64,000 nucleotides of DNA. Source: Xanthostigma xanthostigma. Lineage: Eukaryota; Arthropoda; Insecta; Raphidioptera; Raphidiidae. The translations under genes and the position numbers were made by a program. A model generated the notes under the pieces. That model was not told the DNA's origin. It saw nothing but the letters and a program-made list of their open reading frames with translations, and searched no databases. Where the stretch lies: positions 1,364,001-1,428,000 of the forward strand of contig OY754465.1 of assembly GCA_963575645.1 (NCBI GenBank). Direction: 5' to 3'. Each line of letters opens with the position of its first letter. Positions within the stretch are counted from its first letter, which is position 1. Shown here in pieces: positions 38,933 through 50,990 of the stretch.

Positions 38933-39113
38933 AGTGCGAAAATCATGGGGGCAATTTAAAGAGGTGGCCGAGGAAAAAAATTGTGGTACCCTCACCATCG
39001 TGTTCAGCGATCTAGAAAACGGAGAGAGATCACTAAATTGGCGCTCTGACAGAAAAAAGCAAAAACCCCAAGAAATCCAGACTCCTGATTTCGACTCCGC
39101 TAAGGCAACATAA
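38933..39113 (+). CDS. Orphan exon-like ORF, unknown
   Basis: A plus-strand segment preceded by a strong acceptor-like tract (TTTTTTTTCTAG) and ending in TAA at 39111-39113. It encodes 59 residues starting VRKSWGQFKEVAEEKNCGTL and containing IVFSDLENGERSLNWRSDRK. Composition is clearly richer in GC and Lys/Glu/Asp than the flanks and resembles a terminal coding exon. I recognise no family and could not find partner exons at 36.5-38.9 kb. A family D element starts 5 bp after the stop. It may be a gene fragment. Confidence 0.35.
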
Positions 39114-39118
39114 CATCA

Positions 39119-39492
39119 TTGGTTCTGTAATACCTCTTATGTGCAAAAAGTAAAATTTGCAGGAAAAGCCAAAAAGTGGTTATTTCAGCAATGGATAGTA
39201 AGAACTAGCAATTTCAGAGGTATATTACTAATTCATACTTATCTTCACTATACGTGTTTAATTAAGACTAAGTATTTTCTTAAAAAATATTTAACGTTAA
39301 TTTCGGATTTATTGGCACATGGGAGGAATTATTTGATACAGCTTTTCACATAAGAGTTACTTCCCCTTGTTGGTTACTGTAAAATTAATTTGGAGGTATT
39401 ACTAGTGTATAGAGCTCCGTTTCCTGTATCTTTTCATCTAAAAAACGTTAAATCTGCCAATTATGCACATAAGAGCTATTACAGAACCAACG
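39119..39492. mobile_element. Family D MITE, copy D2
   Basis: TTGGTTCTGTAATACCTCTT ... CTATTACAGAACCAACG, close copy of D1. It starts directly after the stop of the orphan ORF. Confidence 0.8.
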
Positions 39493-39563
39493 ACGATAAA
39501 CTGAACAGTTGTCCAAACCTCGACTAATATTCAAATCAACGCAATCGTGTCAGAACATATTTT

Positions 39564-39930
39564 AAAGTGAAACTTTTATTCTATCGCCCCGAATTTTTCT
39601 GGCCGTCTGTTGCATGTCGCATTACAGGCGGCCGCGGAGTAGGGGTAAAGTGAAAAGCGTTCGGAGTAGGCGCTCGGTAGAGCAGCCAAGGCCAATATGG
39701 CGGCGTCCATGGTTAGCATCAGCTGACCGTATAGTATGTATAACACATAGTCAGTCTGTCATGCGGGCAAGTGCTGTACAGTGTTTACATGTTTTTATTC
39801 GTATATTCATGTGAATATTGTTGTTTATAATTAATCGTGATGGATAAGTGTCTACAATCCAACGCCTACAATCCAATAAAAGTTTCACTTGCGTCGTGGT
39901 TTCTTAAAACCACACAACTGTTTTTTTTTT
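39564..39930 (+). repeat. Family B repeat, copy B3
   Basis: Near-identical to the other copies. Its T-tail runs straight into family A copy A4. Confidence 0.85.
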
Positions 39931-39932
39931 TT

Positions 39933-40785
39933 TGACGTGATAACGTCTTATAAATTGATGAATCACCAATCTTATAAATTGATAAAACACCGGCTGCATG
40001 CACGAAAAAGTGTAACGTTCACATAGATTTCGTATAACAGAATTTGCCTAAACAGTTTTTTTATACAAATTTATATAGAAAAATAGCTGTATAAATGCAA
40101 TGTTGTCTAATGCATGGCGCGACGCGGTCGGTCGTCTTTGTTTGCCGTACATGGAAATTAGAAGAGAACGTATGTCTTGTCTTAACATGAAAACGGCTGC
40201 ATTTCTAATGTTTAATTCAATTTTTTGACATTAGTATTTTGTGAAATGCAACGCCTTCTAAGTTAAGTATTGGAATAACTAATTATTATTAGAACATAAT
40301 ACTTTGACAGTTGCAAACGTCACTTTTGACATTTCTTATCATTCCGACACCAAGGATAAGCGGATTGAAACCAAATTTTGGGAGGATGTTTGATATGCAA
40401 ATATGAAGTGGCCTATTGTTTTTGGGGAACATCGGCGCATGCGTAAAAGAATATATCTCTTATAATGATGTTTTATATAATAATAATATAGTTTTTAAAA
40501 CGGTTTTTACTCTATCTATTTTTACTAGAAATTTTTGTAAATTTTTTGGGGAAAATCGGCGCATGCGCAAAAGAGATACATGCCATAGTTGTTTTTTATA
40601 TAATAATAGTATACTTTTTATAGTGTTTTATTATTCTACTTAATAAAATTTACCTAAATTTGAAGCGAAAGATGCAATATCATAGATTCGAATTATTATA
40701 ATTATTATATAAATTTAGGTTATGTATTACGGAATACGTTATCACGTAAACCTATCATCCGTAAACCGACTTTACAGACAACCAA
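39933..40785 (+). mobile_element. Family A element, copy A4 (long variant)
   Basis: Family termini TGACGTGATAACGTC... and ...ACAGACAACCAA with a different 600-bp interior (two GGGGAAAATCGGCGCATGCG-like repeats at about 40425 and 40550). Confidence 0.8.
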
Positions 40786-41055
40786 TTTTTTTGGTAGGAC
40801 ACTATTATTTTCATTGAATTTTGTTCGACTCTGTATTTCAAAGAAAACTTTCTATATTATGTCCGAGAAATATTATTGGAATGTCATGTGACGTGAAAAC
40901 TAATATAATCACGCCATCCACATATGCTTATTGCGTGAGCATAGAGTCGCTTTAGATGCTGATATCCTTCAAAGCTCGAACTGCTGAAAAATCAGCCCTG
41001 CAACTACATATTATAACTGCCATAGTGTGATGCAGTACATAATTATCTATATCTA

Positions 41056-41175
41056 TATCGAATATATAAAGCTGAAGAGTGTATTTGTTTGGTTGAACCA
41101 GAGTCTGGGTTGAACGCGCTAATCTCAGGAACTATTGGTTCCAATTGAAAAAAAATGTTTTTTTGTTGGATAGCT
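41056..41175 (-). repeat. Family G fragment
   Basis: ATATATAAAGCTGAAGAGTG ... GCGCTAATCTCAGGAACTA, the 3' end in reverse. Confidence 0.65.
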
Positions 41176-41730
41176 GTAATGCATATCATTATACAGAGAT
41201 TGCTATTTTCAAACTGAACTTTATTTTTAATACAAAATACGAATGACTATTAACTTACATAGAATGTACAATAACTATTTACATACAGCCCAACAGCCAA
41301 CAGTCCAACAGCCAACAACTTAACAGTCATAACAAACCCACGGCCAAAAGCCAACAGCCACGCATGCGCCCCACGTTTTTCGTTTCATATCCTACAAGTT
41401 AAAAAAGTTATTTTATAGTTTTTAATCGACAATTAGCGAAAGTTTGTTAGCTAAAAAATTGTTGAGTGGATGCGAGATGAGATAGATTTTATTGTTAAAT
41501 TTTAGAAATTATTAATTACTGTACCATGGCTTGAGCCGAGATGGCCGAAACGTTGTGATGTGAAGTGTTTATTTTAAATAAAAAGATTGTGAGACCAATT
41601 GTTGTTTCTTTTATTATTTTTTATACTTTTTAATTCGTTTTAAAAACGCGGTACATTAAAAAAAAATATATTTATTATGATTGTGAAAAAAAAAACTAAT
41701 AATTTATAGAGATGATGATCCTGTTCAAAT

Positions 41731-42902
41731 GTTAGAAGATTAAGAAGGACGAATCCTGGTGGCATAGGATCGATGAATAAAGCAAATACTGAAGGTTTTT
41801 ATTGCATTTTTATTATCTTTTTTTTTTTTTTGACGTTTCGGCACACTTTATTTCATCTTCGGAGAATCTAAAAGATTTAATATATAAAAGTTTCAAGTTA
41901 TTGTTGTTACATTTGTTATTGTTAATGTTATTGATCTTAAAGTTGTTATTGTTAAATTATTGTTGTTAAAAATTAAAGTTAAAATTTGGAAGTAAAATAA
42001 ATAAACTTACCAATGCTGTCAATTTTTTCAGTATTATTGTTATGTATAAAGTAAATTAAAATAAAAAATGTCATCAAAGGTATTAAATTACTATTTATCT
42101 TGAAAGAACGAATAGATTTTTACTGAAAACTGTATACCTAAATGTGTCTGTTACTTGTATAAAATTATACTGATTGAAAAAATGTTTTTGAATTTTTTTT
42201 AAAACACGAAAAACAGAACATTGATAAGTTTATGCTTGTTATAAATAGTTTTTACAATTTTTCAATTAGTTTGCTATATATAGAGGACATACTCTCAATA
42301 TCTGTTCTTTTGTTGACACTTGTGTTGAATTTTTTAATGAAAAGCATTTCTAAAAATAAACGTTTAGAATAATTACATTCTTGTGTTACAATATTAGCGT
42401 TATTAAAATCAAATTCATGATTATTGTTGTAACAATGTTGAACTAAAGATGTAAAATTAGTATTGGGATGGAAATATTTTTTATATTTTTGTATGTCATA
42501 GTTATGTTGTTTTAAACGTTGGGACAAATATTGAGAAGTCTGACCAATATATACAGCATCACAATCTTTACAATCATTTTTGTAAACTACATTTGAACAT
42601 TGTAATTTGGCAGTTTTTTCTTTTAATTTAGAAAAAAAGTTTTTATATATAGAGTTACAATTTTTGAAGGCAATTTGAATATTTTCGGATTTAAAAAAAT
42701 GTTTTAATTTTTCTGATAATGTGGGAATATATGCAATTGAGAAAAAGGCAATAGGAGCTATATCAGGGTTATTATTATTGTGTGTATTGTTGGAATTATT
42801 CATTTTTATAATTTTATGATAATAAAAATGCAATAAAAACCTTCAGTATTTGTTTTATTCATCGATCCTATGCCACCAGAATTCGTCCTTCTTAATCTTC
42901 TA
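41731..42902. mobile_element. Family E element: inverted-repeat unit carrying the GIY-YIG ORF
   Basis: Inverted arms of about 86 bp (41731-41817 and 42819-42902), starting near GAAGATTAAGAAGGACGAAT. Between them lie the minus-strand GIY-YIG ORF and, at 41830-41872, a CGTTTCGGC...ATCTTCGG segment resembling the hammerhead-associated part of Penelope-like repeats. The same termini occur without cargo at 7239-7463. Confidence 0.7.
42252..42803 (-). CDS. Stand-alone GIY-YIG endonuclease ORF of Penelope-like element type
   Basis: 183 codons from the ATG at 42803. The core reads VVYKNDCKDCDAVYIGQTSQ: a GIY-like VVY, a CxxC pair and the YIG block. It is followed by the conserved Arg and His (RLKQH), a second His pair (VQHCYNNNH) and a Glu in LFLEMLFIKKF. 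The CxxC plus H..H arrangement before and after YIG is typical of the endonuclease domain at the C-terminus of Penelope-like retroelements. An Asn-rich stretch precedes it. No reverse transcriptase is present: the ORF begins at the inner edge of the right inverted repeat. It is probably a decayed or non-autonomous derivative, although the frame is intact. Confidence 0.75.
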   Translation of the reverse strand: MNNSNNTHNNNNPDIAPIAFFSIAYIPTLSEKLKHFFKSENIQIAFKNCNSIYKNFFSKLKEKTAKLQCSNVVYKNDCKDCDAVYIGQTSQYLSQRLKQHNYDIQKYKKYFHPNTNFTSLVQHCYNNNHEFDFNNANIVTQECNYSKRLFLEMLFIKKFNTSVNKRTDIESMSSIYSKLIEKL

Positions 42903-43206
42903 TATTTATTATCTTATTATTGTTATTATTATTTATTTCTGTTCAATTTCAACAGTGTTTTAAATTTACAAAATAGTGGAAGTTGACACTGCAGACTTGG
43001 TTAGAAGTAATCAAATAATCAATTTGTAGCATTTAATGGCGAGAACCTTTTTCAGGGCTTAGAAAACACATTTTGTTTCAAGAACGTTCATTGACATGTA
43101 AGTCAATGCCGAACTATAATTGGAGTTCTTATGCGGCAATACAATTATTAAAATACATGTGCCAATAATACCATATTATATTATATATATATGGTATTTC
43201 CGGAAT

Positions 43207-43731
43207 AATAGTATATTGTGCGACTAGTGAGAGAAGGAGAAGATTCCATGAGCGTGAAATTTGCCGCACGAGCGCAGCGAGTGCGGTAAAACACACGCGA
43301 GTGGAATATTCTCCTTCGATCAATAGTCGCACATAATACTTTATTCAACTAGCAGGAGTAATATGTAATCGGGGCCCTGATAAAAGAGGGAAAAATAATA
43401 AATCACTTCATTGATTGACGTACCACCGTCAGTGTATACACAAGATTGCCATGATTTCGCTGAATTGCGATGCTGTTTTCATATAAGTATACAATACCGC
43501 CTACCACGTTCCTATTGGTCCAGAAGCTACTTGCAGTTTTTTTCATTATTTAGCGCTTGGGCTTGCTACTGAGTTTCTATTGGTCCAGAAAATTCATTAT
43601 TACACTAGTGAAGTAATATATTATTTCTCCCACGCCAGAAAATTCATTATTACACTAGTGAAGTAATATATTATTTCTACCACGTTTAGCAGGGCCCCGA
43701 AATTACATATTACTTACGCGTGTTGAATAAA
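43207..43731. mobile_element. Family H foldback/MITE, copy H1
   Basis: GTATATTGTGCGACTAGTGA at left. Outer inverted motif TTTATTCAAC...AGTAATATGTAATCGGGGCC is mirrored by GGCCCCGAAATTACATATTA...GTTGAATAAA. Confidence 0.7.
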
Positions 43732-43794
43732 TACAGTTTTACATTTCAAATTTTTAAAAAATGACAGTTTACACTTGAGCTAAAGTTACTTCTA

Positions 43795-45088
43795 AGGAAC
43801 AAGAGAGATACAGACGTTCTAATGTTGTTTCGATATTTAAACAGAATGCCCACCGAACCAAAAGTTGAGCTTATTTTTTTATTCGGAGTGTCATTTAATG
43901 TTAGTATAAGCCGTCTGGAACTGAAAAGCGAGTTATTGGAAAATCTTGAAAATCGACTAAAAACGCGATTTTTCCCATAGTTATAGCCTTAGTTTTTTTG
44001 TGATTTTTTTAAGACAATTTTGGACAATGTCTCCGATCCGATTCGAATTCGGTAGGCTTATGCAAAATGACACGCTGAAGTCAGTAAGCCCCTCCGTTGC
44101 TTCGTATCACTTACCGTTTCGAAGATAGACCCGTTCGAAGTGGTTTTCTGGAAAGTCTGGAATACGCATCGAATGGATTTAAAATTCGATATACTGATAG
44201 AAAACGACACGCTGAATTCAATGAGCGCACCCGGAGGTCTGTATCTAATACCGTTTCAGAGATATAGACGTTTAAATGTTTCTTCTACACTTAAATTTAC
44301 TACAAAAGCCCACAGGACCTAAAGTTGAGCTTATTTTTTTATTCGGAGTGTCATTTAGTGTTATTATAAGCCGTCTGGAGCAGAAAAACGAGTTATTGGA
44401 AAATGTCGAAAATCGACTAAAAACGAGATTTTTCCCATAGTATAGCCTTAGTTTTTTTGTGATTTTTTTAAGACAATTTTGGACAAAGTCTCCGATCCGA
44501 TTCAAATTCGGTAGGCTTATGTAAAATGACACGCTGAAGTCAGTAAGCCCCTCCGTTGCTTCGTATCACTTACCGTTTCGAAGATAGACACGTTCGAAGT
44601 GGTTTTCTGGAAAGTCTGGAATACGCATCGAATGGATTTAAAATTCGATATACTGATAGAAAACGACACGCTGAATTCAATGAGCGCACCCGGAGGTCTG
44701 TATCTAATACCGTTTCAGAGATATAGACGTTTAAATGTTTCTTCTACACTTAAATTTACTACAAAAGCCCACAGGACCTAAAGTTGAGCTTATTTTTTTA
44801 TTCGGAGTGTCATTTAGTGTTAGTATAAGCCGTCTGGAACTGAAAAGCGAGTAATTGGAAAATGTCGAAAATCGAATAAAAACGCGATTTTTCCCATAGT
44901 ATAGCCTTAGTTTTTTTGTGATTTTTTTAAGACAATTTTGGACAATGTCTCCGATCCGATTCAAATTCGGTAGGCTTATGCAAAATGACACGCTGAAGTC
45001 AGTAAGCCCCTCCGTTGCTTCGTATCACTTACCGTTTCGAAAACAGACCCGTTCGAATTGTTTTTCTGGAAAGTCTGGAATACGCATG
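43795..45088 (+). repeat. Satellite-like array, unit 459-460 bp, about 2.7 copies
   Basis: AAAGTTGAGCTTATTTTTTT recurs at 43861, 44321 and 44780. The units share nearly all bases; a 60-codon stretch is identical between 44140 and 44599. ORFs here are not genes. Confidence 0.9.
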
Positions 45089-45454
45089 TGGCATTTAACG
45101 CTTCCCACCGCAATTCTATAGATGCCATTTACCGTTTCAGGAAAAAGGGTAAAAATTAAACTCAAAATTAAATACTCAGTTATTATATTACAATTATTAC
45201 ATTATTTTGCAAATTTTACAAATAACAAAAAAGAAGAAAATAACATTGAAATAGTACCCATTGACGCGCGCATTTAATAATTATAAATATACATATTCAA
45301 TGGCAAAAAAACAATTGGTCCTAACCTTGTATTTAAATAGGTATCATACAAAAATTATAAATTTTATGCTTTATATATTATAAAATTTCATATTTTGCAT
45401 ACTGCCACACAAATCAACAGAAATAATGCATCAAAACAGTCCATTAATTAAAAA

Positions 45455-45700
45455 TTGGTTGTCTGTAAAGTCGGTTTACGGACGATAGTTTTACGTGATA
45501 ACGTCATAAAGAAACATTGATGAACTCTCTGACGTCACGCGAGAAGAGAGAGAAATGCGTACAAGCCGACGCTTGGGCCGATCGTGCCTCTCTATCGCTT
45601 ATACCGCGCTCTCGCTTGCACGCTCGGGCTCGGGCGGAACGTGACACTTTTTCGTGCGTGCAGCCGGTGTTTCATCAATTTATAAGACGTTATCACGTCA
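45455..45700 (-). mobile_element. Family A element, copy A5
   Basis: Close to A3 throughout, followed by an A-tract (T-tract on the element strand). Confidence 0.85.
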
Positions 45701-46756
45701 AAAAAAAAGCAAACTTACAACTTAAAAGTAATCCGGGGTCGTTTTTATGAATAATTAATAAATTAAAATTAAGTTTCACGTTAAATGCAAAAAAATTACA
45801 CTCGTCCTGACATTGTGAATTTATATTTGAATAGCTCCCTTTCCGTTCGACTTTATAGCTCCGCCAGACGTTTTGTAAAAATAGAATAAACATTTTATCT
45901 CGGATAGACTCTAAATGCGTTATCTCGAAAATGATTTTTTCTGCATAGGAAATATCATAAAAACGCTGCGTTTCATAAAATTTATGGATCGCAGCGTTTA
46001 TGACATTAATATGCAATTTTCATGTTTATTCAACATAACAGCGCTACAGTCTTTCAGAAATATATTTTGATCATTTTTAGTTCCTTTAAAACGTTGACTA
46101 CTTTCTATTCTCTATATTAATACAGCTATTTTTCGAAAAAGACGTGTTTATATAGAGCAAACGTGACGCAAATCTTGCTTTAAAATTTGCGAATTTGTGT
46201 ATTTTTTTCTGGAATTTATGGACAGTAGCTTTTTTAAATAAAATAGAAATTAAAATAGATACTTTTAGCATATTCGCATTAACAATCATTATACCGTTAT
46301 CATTTTTAACATAATTTATATTGTAATACTGTTTCAATTTTTTTTTATTAATTATTTTGCAAATTATATTATGTATTTCAGTTTTAAAATGGTTTTAAAA
46401 TGTTTCATTCACAATTGCGCGAAATCGTCGCCGCCAACTTTCTGAAATACATAACTTTGCTCGTTATAGTATATAAAATATAAATTTCACAAACAATCAC
46501 AACTCTATACATATTATTTATTAATAAATATAATGAAATATGTAATAAACAACAAATAACACTACTTAGAAACATCGTTTCATGATTACAGCCGAATAAT
46601 TTTAAAAGTTACGCTTTACAAACTGAATTTTATATTTCCCATTCAAATGAATAACTAAAATGTGTTCTAACAAAGAAATCTATATACCAGAGGATAAAAG
46701 AAAATGTACAATGCATCCAAAAGCTGGTTTCTAATCGGTTACTGACAATATAGAGT

Positions 46757-47625
46757 AAGATCCCAGAGCCGCCAGACACAACCTATTTTTAAATAAATGA
46801 AACATTACGTTTTGAGTAGTGTTTTATGTACTTAGAACGCTTGGCGTACCTCCATCATTGAGTCTGTGACAAATGTACAGGTACCAGGCGAGAAAGGTGA
46901 GTAAAAATAAGAGTCACTTAATTTAAATTTAAATGGCTGATATTTATATATGTTTTGTAAAATATCACTATAAATTAGTATCCAGTATCGCCGCCAGTCA
47001 CTTTCCGCTGACCACAACTTCTGACAGACGCTTTAAAGCTTAGAGAAAAATTAATTAAGTTCACTTATTTTTAAATGCTTGATTTTTATATATGTTATTC
47101 AGACAACTATTACAAAATTATATTTCAACAGCCAGACAAATTGTAATGACCAAACATCCCTCCAGACGTAAAAAATACATAAAGCTTTCGCGCTCATACT
47201 AACAGCTGACTATTTTTTACGTCTGGGGGATGTTTGGTCATTACAATTTGTCTGGCTGTTGAAATATAATTTTGTAATAGTTGTCTGAATAACATAATAT
47301 AAAAATCAAGCATTTAAAAATAAGTGAACTTAATTAATTTTTCTCTAAGCTTTAAAGCGTCTGTCAGAAGTTGTGGTCAGCGGAAAGTGACTGGCGGCGA
47401 TACTGGATACTAATTTATAGTGATATTTTACAAAACATATATAAATATCAGCCATTTAAATTAAGTGACTCTTATTTTTACTCACCTTTCTCGCCTGGTA
47501 CCTGTACATTTGTCACAGACTCAATGATGGAGGTACGCCAAGCGTTCTAAGTACATAAAACACTACTCAAAACGTAAGGTTTCATTTATTTAAAAATAGG
47601 TTGTATCTGGCGGCTTTGGGATCTT
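46757..47625. mobile_element. Long palindrome, arms about 415-420 bp, loop about 35 bp
   Basis: Left arm 46757-47176 and right arm 47212-47625 are near-perfect reverse complements, with only a 6-bp indel (extra TTTAAA) and scattered changes by eye. Ends AAGATCCCAGAGCCGCCAGA and the mirror. Confidence 0.9.
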
Positions 47626-47797
47626 GGGCTAATAACAATGAAAAAGATTCATATTAATACATTAAACTCATAGCACTTCTATATCTAGATTCTAGGTTTC
47701 ATGCTGGGTTGTAGAAAAGGTTGTCCGTACATCAGGGGCAGTCTAACTGTCTAATGTCGCATTTAAACTCCCTGTCATCTAGATTCTAGATAATATT

Positions 47798-48120
47798 GGG
47801 TGTGTTCCGAAATATTACCCAGTATACTGGCCAGTGCTAATGACGTCACGAATTCGACGCCATAATTGTACTGGTGTGCCACCATATTGTACTGGTGAGA
47901 CAGATGTGACGTAGCATAAATATTTAACCGGGCGCGCGTGCATCAAACTTTGCGGATTTTATTATTTGTTATTTGCATTAATGTCTGCTCAACAAAGTAA
48001 ACAATTATTTTTGGTGGACGAGGGAAATAATAATACGTCAGTATATTTCAACAGTATGGCGTCAATTCATGACGTCATTAGCGCTGGTCAATACACCGGG
48101 TTATATTTCAGACCACGCCC
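47798..48120. mobile_element. TIR element with about 51-bp inverted ends
   Basis: GGGTGTGTTCCGAAATAT...GCTAATGACGTCA and the mirror ending TTTCAGACCACGCCC match at about 42 of 51 positions. Inside, after an AT-rich TATA-like tract, an ATG opens MSAQQSKQLFLVDEGNNNTS. Superfamily not identified. Confidence 0.65.
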
Positions 48121-50240
48121 TATAATGTACTCACAAATCAAATTTTCTGACAATGCTTCTTGCAATTGAGCACCAGTTTCGCAAATGTTAATAATTATAA
48201 CCATATTGTTTCAGATTGTTACTCTACTGTTATAACCAAAAATAATGCAATAAATTTTTCGTGAAATGTAATTCATGCCAAGTAATAATTGAAAACAATT
48301 TTGCAAATAATTCTAATCAAAAGATTTCTAAAACGGTTTTAGCTAATTTATATATTTGTGCATAATATATTAAGCAATTTTTCAAGCTACGAAAATTTTG
48401 TTCAACTACTGATTAAGCTTAAACCAATAAAATATAATTTAGATTTTTTTCTTAACATCAGAAATGACGTATTGTGTGAACATTGAACACCCTACCACGA
48501 ATTTAAAATCTCAAAAAGAAAATACTCAAATAAAAATATTTCAAATTAGAGCGTCCATAATTTACAAATATTTCGGGAGTAATTAGTTCGAATTCGAGTG
48601 TTTTTGAAAATATTTATATTGTAACGTTTATTAGTTTTGGATCACATTTTAGCAAGCAAGCGTTTTTATTTACAAATTAAGCGGAGCTAAATACAAACAT
48701 GTATACAAGAGATAAGTCAGATAACAAAACTGTAAATTATTGACGCTCTACAACAGAAATCATTAGCTTATAAGTCAGATAACGAACTGCAGAATCTGTG
48801 TAGTGGGAATTAAAATACTTCCTTATTTGTAGTTCTTTTCGAGAGAATAGAGGGGACTTATTTCCTAATGAGCTTTTTCTTAAAGAGATATGTATCAGAA
48901 TTCGTGAAACATACCTTTCTCTACATTTAACAGCGACTAAACGGGTATTTATCGTCAAATACTTTGATTGCGTTATTATATTGGACGCTCAGATTATAGC
49001 TTAGGGTTATTGACAAAATTTCAAAAAGTATTTAAAATTAAAGAAACAAGGTATATGTACCCGTAAAAAATATTTTTTCTCATAAATATAACAGATTTGA
49101 CTCATTATTAGTTGTTTTTTATTTTGACTTTAAATTCTGCGCCAAAACGTCAATTGACCTTGACAGCCATGTTTACTGATTGCCTACGTCACAGTAGGCA
49201 ATCAGTAAACACTAAGCAAGAGGGTACAACGTGACATAATATAGCATTATAACCAACAAAGTGTTGCATTTAATATGATTGACAGAGTACAATGAATACA
49301 CCAGAGAACATACACTGAACAGAGATAACGAATACACATGGCAGTCAGTGGCACACAGCTACCGGCCGTGTTGACTGATTAATGACGTCACGCGCTGTGA
49401 TTGGTGTTTGAAATCACGTGACACATAGGTTAAAAATCGTGATTTGATTTATTTATTTTAATATATTTAACGCACTTATTTAATAAAAATAATAATTCTA
49501 AACGATATTTTAGACCATAAACTTTCACTATAACACAGTTTTATATTTAATTTTAATCACTGTCAATAACCCTATTTAGCTCCAGCGATTTGGATGGTTT
49601 CACCACGCGCAACTGTGCCTTCAATCAGACGCAAGTTACGTGTGCTGTAGTGGAATGCAGCACTAACATACACAGTTAATAAGAATATGGAGGAAGTTAC
49701 GTTATCAAGAAAACAAAAAGATCAAAAGTTTCCACAGGAGTGAAACCACCTGTTATACTGTTTTCAGATCTTCCAATTGAAAATGGTTTTCTGTACTGCG
49801 CTGCATTTTCCCACTTTTTAACATACTGCGCTGCTAGCGTAAGCAATAAACAATCAATAAACACAAATCATTCTGATACAAATACCTCTATTAATAAAAT
49901 ATTTCGATCATGTCCTCCACTACGAAAATAAACATTAATTACCTATCAAAATGCAGTGTTAATTATATGTTTTGCAAAATTGATAAATCTGAACACTATT
50001 ATCAAACTATTACTGAATATTTTGTCTTGAATATTACAATTCTTATAGAATAATTAAGGTCTGACTCTAAAATTAAGCATTTTTCATAGAAAAACGATAT
50101 TCTTAGCTTTCTTCTAAAATAATCGATCATTCAATTGTTTTCTCTAATGAAATGTACATGCGTTCGTCGTCCATTTTATACTAGCTGCATTTATATTAAT
50201 AAATATTTCGTTTGATAGAATAAAATAACAATGGAATATT
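48121..50240. other. Intergenic stretch, mostly unassigned
   Basis: Contains the hairpin at 49170-49209 and an open plus frame at 49740-49931 without recognisable domain. Confidence 0.5.
49170..49209. repeat. Perfect 17-bp hairpin
   Basis: GTTTACTGATTGCCTAC, a 6-base loop GTCACA, then the exact reverse complement. Confidence 0.9.
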
Positions 50241-50242
50241 AT

Positions 50243-50735
50243 ACAGAGTGATTTTTAAGTTGATTCTTCTTTTTTAATAGCGCGTAGTAATCAAATAAAC
50301 GAACAAATATTTTAAGTAACTTTTTATCAAAACTCAAAAATAAGGGAGAAACAGCCTTTCAAAGTTTAATTAAATCTTATTTAATTAATTTAAAAGCCCG
50401 GTTAACACACGCGGAGAAATGAAATGCATCCCAAATAATTCGCGGAAGGCCCTCATAAATAGTACAAGCATGGCTACGACGCACGCATCTTTGTGTCCAA
50501 CAAAACGGGGACAACTTCGAACAATTCCTGTGAATACTTGATAATGACATAACATATTTCCATAGTGACATAACATAACGGCAGGATCTACCTCAAAATT
50601 TAATAAAACTTCAAAAGCCCGTTCCTCTTTCATTTTTGAGTTTTGATAAAAAAGTTACTCGAAATATTTGTTCGTCTATTTGATTTCTACACGCTGTTAA
50701 AAAAAAATCAACTTAAAAATCATTCTATATTGTAT
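50243..50735 (+). mobile_element. Mariner-like MITE with transposase C-terminus remnant, copy 2
   Basis: Inverted ends TACAGAGTGATTTTTAAGTT and AACTTAAAAATCATTCTATA. In the plus strand near 50466-50530 it reads VQAWLRRTHLCVQQNGDNFE then QFL and stop. This resembles the ..C...NGGHFE.LL end of insect mariner-superfamily transposases. Confidence 0.6.
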
Positions 50736-50990
50736 AATGTACAGTAATCTCTCGCCAAGCGCGCAGCCAAGAGCGGTCTTGAAAAAGCCGTAGTTCATAA
50801 ATTAGCCGCTGGCGAAATCGAAGCAATTACGTTTTTATTTTACAAAAAACAATAAAAATGTAGTTGAAAAGAGATTATTCTATATAACAAAAATTCTTAA
50901 ATCAACGCATTGAGTACGTGACAAAGCAGAAATTTAATAAATAGCACTTGAACTTTTCAGGAATAGGTACTGTAAAGGTTCATGCACATT

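Noticed and set aside
44140-44991. Repeated 60- and 86-codon ORFs
   Set aside because: Products of the 459-bp tandem array on both strands.
49740-49931. 63-codon ORF preceded by a Cys-containing frame, considered as a THAP-like zinc finger
   Set aside because: Cys/His spacing and the conserved Trp and Pro of THAP domains could not be placed in one frame.
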